From positions 62,001 to 126,000 of the forward strand of contig NZ_JAIPUL010000001.1 in the NCBI RefSeq assembly GCF_020180945.1: 64,000 bases of DNA, given 5' to 3'. The notes beneath the pieces are model-generated. The model saw only the letters and a list, made by a program, of their open reading frames with translations. It had not been told where the DNA came from and did no database searches. Positions 25,535 through 34,511 of this stretch are shown here, piece after piece. How positions within the stretch are numbered: position 1 is the first letter of the stretch; each line of letters begins with the position of its first letter. The position numbers and the translations under genes were made by a program. The stretch comes from Lacticaseibacillus kribbianus (GTDB taxonomy: Bacteria; Bacillota; Bacilli; Lactobacillales; Lactobacillaceae).

Positions 25535-25575
25535 AAGTTGTTACAAGCTGCACACACTAGAGACGGGGGATTACC

Positions 25576-25818
25576 ATGGCGCAAGAAATCACAGTAGGGT
25601 CGACGGTTGACGTCAAGAAAAGCGCGAACGTGCCGCTGTCCTTCACCGGTACCATCGAGAAGTTGTACGCCAACTCCGCGATGCTGACGATCGACAAGTA
25701 CGACAACGCGGACGCCGAGGTCGTCGAGGACCTCAAGCACAAGACCGTCGTGAACTACAAGCACATGACACAAAACGGCAAGGCCGTTCAGCCCCCTAAG
25801 CCGGACGATGCGAAGTAA
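25576..25818 (+). CDS. DUF2187-type small protein 2
   Basis: An 80-residue paralogue of the preceding protein, with VGSTVDVKKSANV and FTGTIEKLYANSAMLTIDKY. This is typical of DUF2187, which in other Firmicutes is a small protein of unknown role. ATG 25576 lies behind ACGGGGGA. It has a separate extended -10 promoter and ends 33 bases before a strong terminator. Confidence 0.78.
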   Translation: MAQEITVGSTVDVKKSANVPLSFTGTIEKLYANSAMLTIDKYDNADAEVVEDLKHKTVVNYKHMTQNGKAVQPPKPDDAK

Positions 25819-25850
25819 GGACTGAGCCCAAAAGCGACCACGCCACAAAA

Positions 25851-25897
25851 AACCGGAACCCGCACCGCAAGCCTTCGCTTGCCGCCGGGTTCCGGTT
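25851..25897. terminator. Bidirectional terminator
   Basis: AACCGGAACCCG (25851-25862) pairs with CGGGTTCCGGTT (25886-25897), with an inner GCAAGC/GCTTGC stem and a T run to the right. It lies between convergent genes. Confidence 0.93.
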
Positions 25898-25903
25898 GTT
25901 TTT

Positions 25904-26710
25904 TTAGTCGGTCGTGACGCTCAGCCCCTGTGCGCTGACGGTTAGCGGCAGCACCGTGCCCGCGGTCAGCTGCTCGCGCAGGCGCAGCAGGAAGTCGGGC
26001 ACCGTCGCCTTGGCCAGGCAGATCAGGGCCGGGCCGTTGCCCGCCGCGAAGCAGGTGAAGCCGCCGGTGGCGAGCACCGCGCGCGACACCATCTCCGCGT
26101 GCGGGTAGTAGCTCGGCGTGACCTGTGCCTCGAGGGGAAAATGCGCCCGCAGCCAGCCGCCGTCGCCGGCCTGCATCGCGTCCAGCAGGTCGGCGATCGC
26201 CGGCGGGGCCACCGTCGGCCGCGCCGGTACGGCCACGGCCGGCACCTGCGTCGGCAGGTAGACCGCGCCCTGCAGCCCGGTGATGTCAAGCGGCGCCACG
26301 CCGCTCGCGGTGAGCTGCCGCCCGCCGCCGAGCAGCGCGGTGCGGATCGCCAGCTCGTCGGGCTCGAAGAAGGCGGTCTGCGCGATCAGGTCGTGCTCGG
26401 CTAAGGGCGCCGCACCCAGGGCGCTGGCCAGGCTGACGCCGGCCAGTGTTGCGGCCAGCGAGCTGCCCAGGCCCATCCCGGTCGGCAGGCTTGACGTCAC
26501 CGTCAGCTGGTGGGGCTCAAGGCCGGGGACGACGGACTGCGCGACGGCGACGATGAGATTGGACTCATCGTGCGGCAGCGTCGGATCGTCGTGCGCCACC
26601 TCCCATTCGTACCAGGCGGGCCCGACCGCCACCCTCAGCCCGCGGTCGATCGCGAAGGCGAACGCCGGCTGCACCAGGGACGTCACCGTCCCGGGGACCC
26701 ATATTTCCAT
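25904..26710 (-). CDS. thrB: GHMP kinase, probable homoserine kinase
   Basis: A 268-residue GHMP-superfamily kinase. The phosphate-binding motif 2 is PTGMGLGSSLAA near residue 80. The N-terminal VPGTVTSLVQPAFAFAID resembles homoserine kinase, which phosphorylates homoserine in threonine synthesis, and a C-terminal GGFTCFAAGNGPALI fits motif 3. No thrC or hom is adjacent, so another GHMP substrate is possible. ATG 26710 lies eight bases after GGGAGTG. A likely promoter (TGGAAA, 17 bases, TATACT) lies at 26748-26776 on this strand. Confidence 0.6.
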   Translation of the reverse strand: MEIWVPGTVTSLVQPAFAFAIDRGLRVAVGPAWYEWEVAHDDPTLPHDESNLIVAVAQSVVPGLEPHQLTVTSSLPTGMGLGSSLAATLAGVSLASALGAAPLAEHDLIAQTAFFEPDELAIRTALLGGGRQLTASGVAPLDITGLQGAVYLPTQVPAVAVPARPTVAPPAIADLLDAMQAGDGGWLRAHFPLEAQVTPSYYPHAEMVSRAVLATGGFTCFAAGNGPALICLAKATVPDFLLRLREQLTAGTVLPLTVSAQGLSVTTD

Positions 26711-26781
26711 GTGTACCACACTCCCGAAATTCAATTAGATGTAACTAAGTATATCTAACCATTCTCTCACTTTCCACCCAT

Positions 26782-26810
26782 TTTCAAAAAAATTTGAATC
26801 AGGGTATAAT
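26782..26810 (+). promoter_or_regulatory. Promoter of the phosphoglycerate mutase gene
   Basis: TTTCAA (26782-26787), a 17-base spacer and TATAAT (26805-26810). A perfect 18-base GC palindrome at 26827-26844 would form a hairpin in the leader. Confidence 0.75.
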
Positions 26811-26857
26811 GAAACCAAAGTTTACCGGGCGCCGCGGCGCCCGTGAAAGGTCGCCAC

Positions 26858-27538
26858 ATGGTCGAATTAGTTCTGCTCCGGCACGGAGAAAGCACCGCTA
26901 ACTTCACGAATACCTACACCGGCTGGTCGGACGTGCCGCTGACGGTCCGCGGCGTCGCCCAGGCCAAGGCGGCCGGCGCGGCGCTGGCCGCCACCGGCAT
27001 CCAGTTCGGCCACGTGCACACCTCGGTGCTGCAGCGGGCGATCAAGACCGCGTACCTGGTGCAGGACGCCATCGGCCAGAACTGGCTGCCAATCACCAAG
27101 TCCTGGCGGCTCAACGAGCGGCACTACGGCGCGTTGCGGGGGCTGAACAAGGCGCGCACCCGCGAGCTGTTCGGCCCCGCACAGGTCGCGGCCTGGCGCC
27201 GCGGCTTCTGCGACCTGCCGCCGCTTTTGGCCACGGCGCAGGGCGGGCGGCGCTACGCCGGCTTTGCGACCGGCATCGTGCCGCGCGGCGAGAGCCTGAA
27301 GGACGCCAGCGCCCGGCTGGTGCCGTACTGGGTGGACGAGATCGCGCCGCGGCTTGCGGCCGGTGATGCCCAGCTGGTGGTGGCGCACGGCTCGACGCTT
27401 CGCGCGTTGATCAAGTACCTGGAGGGCATCGCCGACGCGGACATCGACGGCGTCGAGGTCGCCAACGCCCAGCCAATCGTCTACGAGCTGGACGCCAGGC
27501 TGAACATCCTGAACAAAACGGTGCTGGCGGCGCACTAG
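26858..27538 (+). CDS. gpmA: 2,3-bisphosphoglycerate-dependent phosphoglycerate mutase
   Basis: Glycolytic enzyme interconverting 3- and 2-phosphoglycerate, 226 residues, the usual GpmA length. The phosphohistidine motif [10 protein letters not shown] is at the N-terminus. [16 protein letters not shown] near residue 88 and the second histidine in [13 protein letters not shown] near 183 complete the active site. ATG 26858 lies behind AAAGG. Some stretches depart from the most conserved GpmA sequence ([12 protein letters not shown]), so this may be a second, divergent copy rather than the housekeeping one. Confidence 0.85.
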   Translation: MVELVLLRHGESTANFTNTYTGWSDVPLTVRGVAQAKAAGAALAATGIQFGHVHTSVLQRAIKTAYLVQDAIGQNWLPITKSWRLNERHYGALRGLNKARTRELFGPAQVAAWRRGFCDLPPLLATAQGGRRYAGFATGIVPRGESLKDASARLVPYWVDEIAPRLAAGDAQLVVAHGSTLRALIKYLEGIADADIDGVEVANAQPIVYELDARLNILNKTVLAAH

Positions 27539-27555
27539 GCTGCCGGTCCCACCAC

Positions 27556-27606
27556 GCGCTGTCGCGCCGTCTTCCGATGAGGGAGGTGGTGCAACAGCGC
27601 TTTTTT
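27556..27606 (+). terminator. Terminator after the phosphoglycerate mutase gene
   Basis: GCGCTGT (27556-27562) and ACAGCGC (27594-27600) are followed by TTTTTT. The long loop also holds GTGGTG (27586-27591), which could pair instead with CACCAC (27549-27554), so two exclusive folds are possible. Confidence 0.7.
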
Positions 27607-27684
27607 GCGTGCTGCTGTCTGCGGGGGGCCACGGATGGGCGCCCATGCCATCGGCCAGCCATCCCGCGGCCGGTGAATTGGGCC

Positions 27685-27698
27685 TGTTAACGGTATCA
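27685..27698 (+). promoter_or_regulatory. cre-like site upstream of the maltodextrin genes
   Basis: TGTTAACGGTATCA matches TGNAARCGNWWWCA at 13 of 14 positions. A weaker match (12 of 14), TGTGACCGGTAACA, follows at 27716-27729. Both lie upstream of the extended -10 at 27770-27778. CcpA control of this locus is inferred. Confidence 0.6.
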
Positions 27699-27769
27699 GG
27701 CGTCTGGAGTCGGATTGTGACCGGTAACAGCGGGCCGGCGCTTGTTTCACCGGGCGATTTTCCCTACGC

Positions 27770-27778
27770 TGGTATAGT
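27770..27778 (+). promoter_or_regulatory. Extended -10 promoter of the maltodextrin locus
   Basis: TGG then TATAGT (27773-27778), 37 bases before the GH13 start; no convincing -35. Confidence 0.55.
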
Positions 27779-27814
27779 AAGCAATGCAGTCTGACTTCAG
27801 CAGGAGGACAACTC

Positions 27815-29575
27815 ATGACCACATGGTACGATCACGCAATCATCTATCAGATTTACCCGAAGTCCTTCCAGGATTCCAACGGCGACGGGGTCGGGGACCT
27901 CAACGGCATTCGCGCCCGCATCCCCTACATCCAGGCGCTGGGGGTCAACGCGGTGTGGCTCAACCCGATCTTCACCTCGCCGCAGGTCGACAACGGCTAC
28001 GACGTCGCCAACTACTACGCCGTCGACCCGCAGATGGGCACGATGGCGGACATGGAAGCCCTGCTCGCCGCCTTTCACGCCGCCGGCATCCACGTGATCC
28101 TCGACTTCGTGCTGAACCACACGTCCGACCAGCACCCCTGGTTCCTGGATGCGGTCAGCTCCAAGGACTCGCTGTACCGCGACTACTACATCTTCGCGGG
28201 CCAAAACGGGCGCCGGCCGAACAACTGGGGCAGCTTCTTCGGCGGCTCGGTCTGGGCGCCCGACCCGGCGGGCTCCGGGCAGTCGTACTTCCACCTGTTC
28301 GACCGGCGGATGCCCGACCTGAACTGGGCCAACCCCGAAGTGCGCCACGCGATGCAGGACGTCGCCGATTTTTGGCTGCAAAAAGGGGTGGACGGGCTGC
28401 GCCTCGACGCGTTCATCCACATCGCCAAGGCCAGCCTGGATCAGGACTGGCCGACGGCGGCCGGCGACGATGCGCCGGTGGTGGCCGAGCCGTTCTTCGC
28501 CAACCGGCCGCAGGTGCAAGACTGGCTGCGACCGTTTTGCCAGCACGTCAAGGCCGACTACCCGGACGCGATGCTTTTGGGCGAGGCCGCCAGTGCCAGC
28601 GTCGACCTGGCCGCGGCCTACACCGCCGCCGATAACCACCTGATGGACAGCGTCGTCACCTTCCGCTACTTCACCGAGCAAGCCCCGGCAAAGGCAAAGC
28701 TGCCGGCGGCCTACCAGCCGCGCGAGATGGACTGGCTGGCGTTCAAGCAGGGTCAGGCCACCTGGCAGCAGACGCTGCAGGCGCCCCCGACCCTTTACTG
28801 GAGCAACCACGACATGGCGCGCCTGGCGACGCGGGTGGCGCACGGGCCGGTGCAGGCGCGCAGCCTGGCGCTTTTGATGTACCTGCAGCGCGGCATTCCG
28901 ATCATCTACTACGGCGAGGAGCTGGGGCTTGAAAATCTCGCGCTGCCCGACGCCGCGGCGTTCGGTGACGCCACCGTGACCGACTTCCTGCAGCAGGCCA
29001 AGGCGGCCGGCGTTGACGACCGGCAGGCGCTGGCCTGGGTCAACGCGACCCACAAGCTGCCGGCCCGCGGCCCGATGCCGTGGGGCGACTCCGTTGGGGG
29101 CGGTGGAACCGCGGCGAGCGGGGTCACCGGCGCGGCGGGTTCACCGTCGCAGCCGGCCGGCACCGAGCCGCCGACCGCAGCGGCCGCGCGGCTTCGCGCC
29201 ACCGCCGGCTTCACCACCGGCACGCCGTGGCTTGACGGCACGGCGCAGGCCACGGCCACCGCGGCGGCGCAGGACGTGGATCCGACCAGCAGCCTGCATT
29301 TTTACCGCGAGTTGATCGCGCTGAAGAAGCGCCCGCTGTTTGCGGCCGGGGATTACCACCTGCTGAGCACGTCCGACAACCTGTACGCCTACCGCCGCAC
29401 GCTGGCCGACAGCCAGGCGCTTGTGGTGGTCAACCTGGGGGCGACCCCGGCGACGCTTGAGGCGGGGCTTTCCGGCATGACCCGGCGGCTGACCGCCGGC
29501 AAGGTGACCCGCCACGGCGACCACCTCACGCTGGCCCCGTACGCCGGCGTGGTGCTGACGACGCATCAGGACTGA
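27815..29575 (+). CDS. GH13 alpha-glucosidase (oligo-1,6-glucosidase type)
   Basis: A 586-residue cytoplasmic glycosidase acting on alpha-glucosidic bonds of short maltodextrins or isomalto-oligosaccharides. The N-terminal YQIYPKSFQDSNGDGVGDL is typical of the oligo-1,6-glucosidase branch. Catalytic regions: DFVLNHTS (near 97), GLRLDAF with the nucleophile (near 196), LLGEA with the acid/base (near 258) and SNHD (near 332). About 40 residues rich in G, A, P and T are inserted at residues 424-463, between PMPW and AGFTTGTPW, where relatives have a handful. ATG 27815 follows AGGAGG. First gene of the locus. Confidence 0.88.
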   Translation: MTTWYDHAIIYQIYPKSFQDSNGDGVGDLNGIRARIPYIQALGVNAVWLNPIFTSPQVDNGYDVANYYAVDPQMGTMADMEALLAAFHAAGIHVILDFVLNHTSDQHPWFLDAVSSKDSLYRDYYIFAGQNGRRPNNWGSFFGGSVWAPDPAGSGQSYFHLFDRRMPDLNWANPEVRHAMQDVADFWLQKGVDGLRLDAFIHIAKASLDQDWPTAAGDDAPVVAEPFFANRPQVQDWLRPFCQHVKADYPDAMLLGEAASASVDLAAAYTAADNHLMDSVVTFRYFTEQAPAKAKLPAAYQPREMDWLAFKQGQATWQQTLQAPPTLYWSNHDMARLATRVAHGPVQARSLALLMYLQRGIPIIYYGEELGLENLALPDAAAFGDATVTDFLQQAKAAGVDDRQALAWVNATHKLPARGPMPWGDSVGGGGTAASGVTGAAGSPSQPAGTEPPTAAAARLRATAGFTTGTPWLDGTAQATATAAAQDVDPTSSLHFYRELIALKKRPLFAAGDYHLLSTSDNLYAYRRTLADSQALVVVNLGATPATLEAGLSGMTRRLTAGKVTRHGDHLTLAPYAGVVLTTHQD

Positions 29576-29600
29576 ACACACGACTAAAGGAGACTCAACC

Positions 29601-31370
29601 ATGAACATTGCGGCAATCACACACCGTCCCGAAAGCGAGGACTGCTTCCTGTACACCGACTCGACGCTGCGGCTTCGGCTGCGCACCGGCAAGGACGCCA
29701 CGGCCGTCACCGTCGTTTATGGCGACCCGTACTGGCAGGTGCCCGGCGCGGACGGCACCAGCGCTTTTGGCTACCAGACCGTCCAGGCGACGCGGCTTGC
29801 GACCGGCGAAAGCCACGCCTACTGGGGGGTCGAGCTGACCGCGCCGTACGCGCGGCTTCAGTACCTGTTCGAGGTCACGGCAGAAGACGAAACCGTTGCG
29901 CTCGGCGACCGCGGCCCGCGGCCGGTGGGGGAGGACACGCGCCAGGAGATGGGCAACTACTTCCGGGTGCCGTTCTTCCACCCGATCGACCGCGTCAAAA
30001 CCCCGGACTGGGTCGGCGACACGGTGTGGTACCAGATTTTCCCCGAGCGCTTCGCCAACGGCGACACGCACAACGACCCGGCGGGCACGCTGCCGTGGCG
30101 GCCGGAGGACCACCCGGGGCGCAACGACTACTACGGCGGCGACCTGCAGGGGGTCTTGGACCACCTGGACGACCTGCAGGCACTCGGCGTCAACGGGTTG
30201 TACTTCTGCCCGGTGTTCAAGGCGTCCTCCAACCACAAGTACGACACCATCGACTATTTCGAGATCGACCCGGACTTCGGTGACAAGGCGCTGTTCGCCA
30301 AGCTGGTGACGCAGGCCCACGCGCGGGGGATGCGCGTGATGCTCGACGCGGTGTTCAACCACCTCGGCGCCGCCTCGATGCAGTGGCAGGACGTGCTGGC
30401 TAACGGCAAGGACTCGCGCTTTGCCGACTGGTTCCACATTCACGACTGGCCGGTCGCCCCGTTCCGCAACCCGCTGGCCGGGGAGGGCGAGCCGCAGTTT
30501 GACACCTTCGCCTTCGGACCCGACATGCCCAAGCTCAACACGGCCAACCCGGCCGTGCAGGACTTCCTGCTTGAAATCGCGACCTACTGGGTGCGCCAGT
30601 TCGATATCGACGCGTGGCGCCTGGACGTCGCCAACGAGGTCGACCACCACTTCTGGCGCCGCTTCCGGGAGGCACTGCTCGCCATCAAGCCCGACTTCTA
30701 CATCCTGGGCGAGGTCTGGCACGCCGCGCAGCCATGGCTTGACGGGCTGGAGTTCGACGGCGTGATGAACTACGCCTACACCCAGCAGATCGAGGACCAT
30801 TTTCTCACCGGCAAGGCCACGGCGACGCAGCTGTGCGAGCGGCTGAGCGACCAGCTGATGAAATACCGCGACCAGACCAACCGCGCGATGCTTAACATGC
30901 TGGACTCCCACGACACCAAGCGCCTCTTGACGGTGGCCGGCGGCGACCTCGACCTGGCGCTTCAGGCGCTGGCCTTCACCTTCCTGCAGCCGGGCAGCCC
31001 GTGCATCTACTACGGCACCGAGATGGGCATGACCGGCGCCGACGATCCGGACGACCGCAAGCCGATGGACTGGTCCAAGCTGGGGACGTCGACCTGGCAG
31101 CGGGTCGCGGCCCTGGTGGCCTTCCGGCGCGCGCACGCCGACACGCTCGCCGGCGGCACGACCGCGCTTGAGGTGCTGCCAAGCGGCCTGATCCGGGTGA
31201 CCCGGGAGCTCGGTGGCACCACCGTCACCGGCTGGTTCAACACCACGGCGACCGCCGTGGCGCTGGACGCAGACGCGGCCCTGAGCCAGCAGCTGGCCGA
31301 CGACACACTGGCACCGCGCGGCTTCGCGCTTCAGGTGCGAACCGATTCTGATAGCGGTAACAGGGTTTAA
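29601..31370 (+). CDS. GH13 neopullulanase/maltogenic amylase
   Basis: A 589-residue enzyme with an N-terminal CBM34-like domain (residues 1-125) before the GH13 barrel. Regions: DAVFNHLG (near 248), WRLDVANE with the nucleophile (near 340), LGEVWH with the acid/base (near 371) and LDSHD (near 434). This plan defines the GH13_20 cyclomaltodextrinase/neopullulanase group, which trims maltodextrins to maltose. There is no signal peptide, so it acts on imported substrate. ATG 29601 follows AAAGGAG, 25 bases after the first GH13 gene. Confidence 0.9.
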   Translation: MNIAAITHRPESEDCFLYTDSTLRLRLRTGKDATAVTVVYGDPYWQVPGADGTSAFGYQTVQATRLATGESHAYWGVELTAPYARLQYLFEVTAEDETVALGDRGPRPVGEDTRQEMGNYFRVPFFHPIDRVKTPDWVGDTVWYQIFPERFANGDTHNDPAGTLPWRPEDHPGRNDYYGGDLQGVLDHLDDLQALGVNGLYFCPVFKASSNHKYDTIDYFEIDPDFGDKALFAKLVTQAHARGMRVMLDAVFNHLGAASMQWQDVLANGKDSRFADWFHIHDWPVAPFRNPLAGEGEPQFDTFAFGPDMPKLNTANPAVQDFLLEIATYWVRQFDIDAWRLDVANEVDHHFWRRFREALLAIKPDFYILGEVWHAAQPWLDGLEFDGVMNYAYTQQIEDHFLTGKATATQLCERLSDQLMKYRDQTNRAMLNMLDSHDTKRLLTVAGGDLDLALQALAFTFLQPGSPCIYYGTEMGMTGADDPDDRKPMDWSKLGTSTWQRVAALVAFRRAHADTLAGGTTALEVLPSGLIRVTRELGGTTVTGWFNTTATAVALDADAALSQQLADDTLAPRGFALQVRTDSDSGNRV

Positions 31371-31391
31371 TCAATTGTAAAAACGGTTTCA
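31349..31391 (+). promoter_or_regulatory. Two cre-like sites before the maltose phosphorylase gene
   Basis: TGATAGCGGTAACA (31349-31362) and TAAAAACGGTTTCA (31378-31391) each match TGNAARCGNWWWCA at 13 of 14 positions. They straddle the end of the neopullulanase gene and suggest an internal, carbon-regulated transcription start. Confidence 0.6.
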
Positions 31392-31434
31392 CCCTGCCAA
31401 ACTAGAGAGTGTAAAGCGAAACGGAGTGAGAAAC

Positions 31435-33714
31435 ATGAGCGAACCTGTGATCAACCGATTGTTCGACGTGGCGCCTTGGCGCCTGACGACCCACCACCTG
31501 GATCAAGCAGACATGCGGCTGGCCGAGAGCCTGACCGCCATCGGTAACGGCTACATGGGCATGCGCGGCAACTTCGAGGAGGGCTACTCCGGCGATTCCC
31601 TGTCCGGCACCTACCTGGCCGGGGTCTGGTTTCCGGACAAGACCCGCGTCGGCTGGTGGAAGAACGGCTACCCCGAGTACTTTGGCAAGGCGATCAACGC
31701 GCCGCGCTTCGCCGACCTGCGCGTGACCGTCAACGGCGCTCAGGTCGACCTGGCCAAAATGCCGTACCGCGACTTGACCCTTGACCTCGACCTGCACCAG
31801 GGCCTGTTGACCCGCCAGTTCACCATTGATGTGGCGAACGCGACGGTGCGGCTGACCTTCCGGCGCTTCGTCAGCATCGTCACCCGCCAGGCCGCCTACC
31901 TCGACCTGAAAGTCGAGTGCCTTGCAGGCGACGCCGAGGTGAGCGTCGAGGCCGGCCTCGACGGCAACGTGACCAACGAGGACAGCAACTACGAGGAGCG
32001 CTTCTGGCAGCCGCTCGGCGAAGACGCCGCGGCCGGCAGCATTCAGCTTGAGACGCGGCCCAACCCGTTCGGCGTCCCGCAGTTTTCGGTCTTGTACCGT
32101 CAGGCGGTCACCGTCAACGGCGAGCCTTCGCGGGGCGCACGCACCACGACCAGCGGGACGCTGAGCGAGCCCGTCGCCCTGACCCTTGCGGCCGGTGAGG
32201 CGGCAAGCGTCGGCAAAACGGTCGTGGTGGTGACCAGCCGCGACGTGCCGACCGTCCAGCAGGCGGAGGCCGCCGCGGTGCTGAGCCAGACGGTTCAGGC
32301 CGCGACGTTCGATGAGGCGCTGGCCGCCCACACCGCCAAGTGGGCCGAGCGCTGGGCGTCAAGCGACGTCCAGATCGACGGCGATGACGCCGCGCAGCAG
32401 GGCATCCGCTTCAGCATCGCCCAGCTGTTCATGACCTACTACGGCGAGGATACCCGGCTCAACGTCGGGCCCAAGGGCTTCACCGGTGAGAAGTACGGCG
32501 GGGCGACCTACTGGGACACCGAGGCCTACGTGGTGCCGATGTACCTGGCCGTCACACCGCCGAACGTCACCCGGGCGCTGCTCCAGTACCGCCACGACCA
32601 GCTGCCCGGCGCCTACCACAACGCCCAACAGCAGGGCCTCAAGGGCGCGCTGTTCCCGATGGTGACCTTCAACGGCATCGAGTGCCACAACGAGTGGGAG
32701 ATCACCTTCGAGGAGCTGCACAGAAACGCCGCCGTGGCCTTTGCGATTTACCAGTACACGGCCTACACCGACGACGAGAGCTACGTCGACCACGACGGCA
32801 TCGAAGTGCTGGTCGGCATCAGCCGCTTTTGGGCCGACCGGGTGCATTTTTCCAAGCGGCACGGCCAGTACATGATCCACGGCGTGACGGGGCCCAACGA
32901 GTACGAGAACAACGTCAACAACAACTGGTACACCAACCGCATGGCGGCCTGGTGCCTCGAGTACACGCTGGCCCGGCTGCCCAAGGCGGACGAGAGCGTC
33001 GTCAAGGCGCTTGACGTCACCGAAGAGGAGCGCGCCCACTGGCAGGACATCCAAGACCGGATGTACTACCCGGAGGACAAAAAGCTGGGCATCTTCGTTC
33101 AGCACGACACGTTCCTGGACAAGGACCTGCGCCCGGCCAGCAGCATCCCGGCGGCGGAGCGGCCGATCAACCAGCACTGGTCGTGGGACAAGATCCTGCG
33201 CTCGCCGTTCATCAAGCAGGCGGATGTGCTGCAGGGCCTGTACTTCCTGAACGACCGCTTCACCCGCGAGCAAAAAGAGGCCAACTTCGACTTCTACGAG
33301 CCGCTGACGGTGCACGAAAGCTCGCTGTCGGCCTCGATCCACGCGATTCTGGCCGCGGAGCTTGGCAAGGCGGACAAGGCCGTCGAGCTGTACGCTCGCA
33401 CCGCCCGGCTGGATCTGGACAACTACAACCACGACACGGAAGACGGCCTGCACATCACCGCCATGTCCGGCGGCTGGCTGGCCATCGTCCAGGGCTTCGC
33501 CGGCATGCGCTACACCGGCAACCACCTGAGCTTCACGCCGTTTCTGCCGAAGAACTGGCAGGGCTACCGCTTCGCTTTGACCTACCGCGGGCGGCGGCTG
33601 GCGGTGGCGGTTGACGCCGCGGGCACCACGGTGACGCTTTTGTCCGGCGCGCCGCTTGACGTGACCGTGTCCGGCACGGTGCGTCACCTCGTTGAGGAGG
33701 TGCGCCATGCTTAA
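31435..33714 (+). CDS. mapA: Maltose phosphorylase (GH65)
   Basis: Cytoplasmic phosphorylase splitting maltose with phosphate to glucose and beta-glucose-1-phosphate, 759 residues, normal for GH65. An N-terminal beta-sandwich (to about residue 270) is followed by the (alpha/alpha)6 barrel. The catalytic glutamate lies in CHNEWEITFEELHRN near residue 425, and HGVTGPNEYENNVNNNWYTN follows. I use ATG 31435; the GTG at 31426 overlaps the GGAG site. The beta-phosphoglucomutase gene, which handles the product, overlaps its end. Kojibiose or trehalose phosphorylase are less likely given the neighbours. Confidence 0.92.
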   Translation: MSEPVINRLFDVAPWRLTTHHLDQADMRLAESLTAIGNGYMGMRGNFEEGYSGDSLSGTYLAGVWFPDKTRVGWWKNGYPEYFGKAINAPRFADLRVTVNGAQVDLAKMPYRDLTLDLDLHQGLLTRQFTIDVANATVRLTFRRFVSIVTRQAAYLDLKVECLAGDAEVSVEAGLDGNVTNEDSNYEERFWQPLGEDAAAGSIQLETRPNPFGVPQFSVLYRQAVTVNGEPSRGARTTTSGTLSEPVALTLAAGEAASVGKTVVVVTSRDVPTVQQAEAAAVLSQTVQAATFDEALAAHTAKWAERWASSDVQIDGDDAAQQGIRFSIAQLFMTYYGEDTRLNVGPKGFTGEKYGGATYWDTEAYVVPMYLAVTPPNVTRALLQYRHDQLPGAYHNAQQQGLKGALFPMVTFNGIECHNEWEITFEELHRNAAVAFAIYQYTAYTDDESYVDHDGIEVLVGISRFWADRVHFSKRHGQYMIHGVTGPNEYENNVNNNWYTNRMAAWCLEYTLARLPKADESVVKALDVTEEERAHWQDIQDRMYYPEDKKLGIFVQHDTFLDKDLRPASSIPAAERPINQHWSWDKILRSPFIKQADVLQGLYFLNDRFTREQKEANFDFYEPLTVHESSLSASIHAILAAELGKADKAVELYARTARLDLDNYNHDTEDGLHITAMSGGWLAIVQGFAGMRYTGNHLSFTPFLPKNWQGYRFALTYRGRRLAVAVDAAGTTVTLLSGAPLDVTVSGTVRHLVEEVRHA

Positions 33715-34366
33715 AGGCCTGATCTTTGACCTCGACGGCGTTTTGGCTGACACCGCGCGCCTGCACCTGGCGGCCTGGGGCTCGGTGGCCCGAGACCTCG
33801 GCATCACGCTGCCGGCGGCCGCCGGCGACGCGCTACGCGGGCGCTCCCGCGAGGAGTCGCTGGACATCGTGCTGAGCTACGGCGCACCGCACGCTTACAC
33901 GGCCGCGGAGCGCACCGCGCTTGCGACGACCAAAAACGACCGCTACCGCCAGGCCATCGCGCACCTGACGCCGGCAGATCTGCTGCCGGGCATCCCGAAG
34001 CTCTTGGCGGATGCCAAGGCCGCGGGGCTGACCATGTCAATCGCCTCGGCGTCCAAGAACGCCCCGGCAATTCTCGACCAGCTCGAGATCGCCGGCGACT
34101 TCGCCGGCGTGGTCGATCCGGCCACGCTGCACCGCGGCAAGCCAGACCCGGAGATTTTCCAACGGGCCCAGGAGCTGCTGGGGCTGCCAGCCGACGAGGT
34201 GATCAGCTTCGAGGACGCCTCCGCGGGCGTCGCGGCGATCAAGGCCGCCGGGCAGTTCGCCGTCGGCATCGGGGATGCGACGGTGCTGCATGAGGCCGAC
34301 CTGGTGGTGCCGAGCACCGCCAGCCTCGACCTCGCGGCGATCCGCGAAGCCTTCGCAGCTGATTAG
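33707..34366 (+). CDS. pgmB: Beta-phosphoglucomutase
   Basis: HAD-superfamily enzyme converting beta-glucose-1-phosphate to glucose-6-phosphate, 219 residues. The nucleophile motif FDLDGVLADTA is at the N-terminus; SIASASKNAP near residue 113 and GKPDPEIF with EDASAGV near 145-170 complete the HAD active site. The ATG lies behind GAGGAGG inside the end of the phosphorylase gene (8-base overlap), matching the functional pair of phosphorylase and mutase. Confidence 0.94.
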   Translation: MLKGLIFDLDGVLADTARLHLAAWGSVARDLGITLPAAAGDALRGRSREESLDIVLSYGAPHAYTAAERTALATTKNDRYRQAIAHLTPADLLPGIPKLLADAKAAGLTMSIASASKNAPAILDQLEIAGDFAGVVDPATLHRGKPDPEIFQRAQELLGLPADEVISFEDASAGVAAIKAAGQFAVGIGDATVLHEADLVVPSTASLDLAAIREAFAAD

Positions 34367-34396
34367 TTTACTTCACCAGGTTCACCATGCGACACT

Positions 34397-34465
34397 AAGT
34401 TAAGGGAGTTAACTTGCGAGCCGTTGTCGTCGCCGAGCGACTCGCGAGTCAGGAACGGCGACGGC
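34397..34465 (+). promoter_or_regulatory. Inverted repeats between pgmB and malE
   Basis: AAGTTAA/TTAACTT (34397-34415) is an operator- or hairpin-like dyad. Downstream, GTCGTCGCC (34426-34434) pairs with GGCGACGGC (34457-34465) around a perfect palindrome GACTCGCGAGTC (34439-34450). No T run follows. It may mark a regulated start or stabilise the malE 5' end. Confidence 0.5.
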
Positions 34466-34511
34466 AGATATTATGATTTTGCCATCAACCAAAATTGGGG
34501 AGGAATCACTT

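Noticed and set aside
27560-27606. T-box-like GGTGGTGCAACAGCG before the maltodextrin locus
   Set aside because: It resembles a T-box core only loosely; there is no stem I or specifier region because the phosphoglycerate mutase gene ends just upstream.
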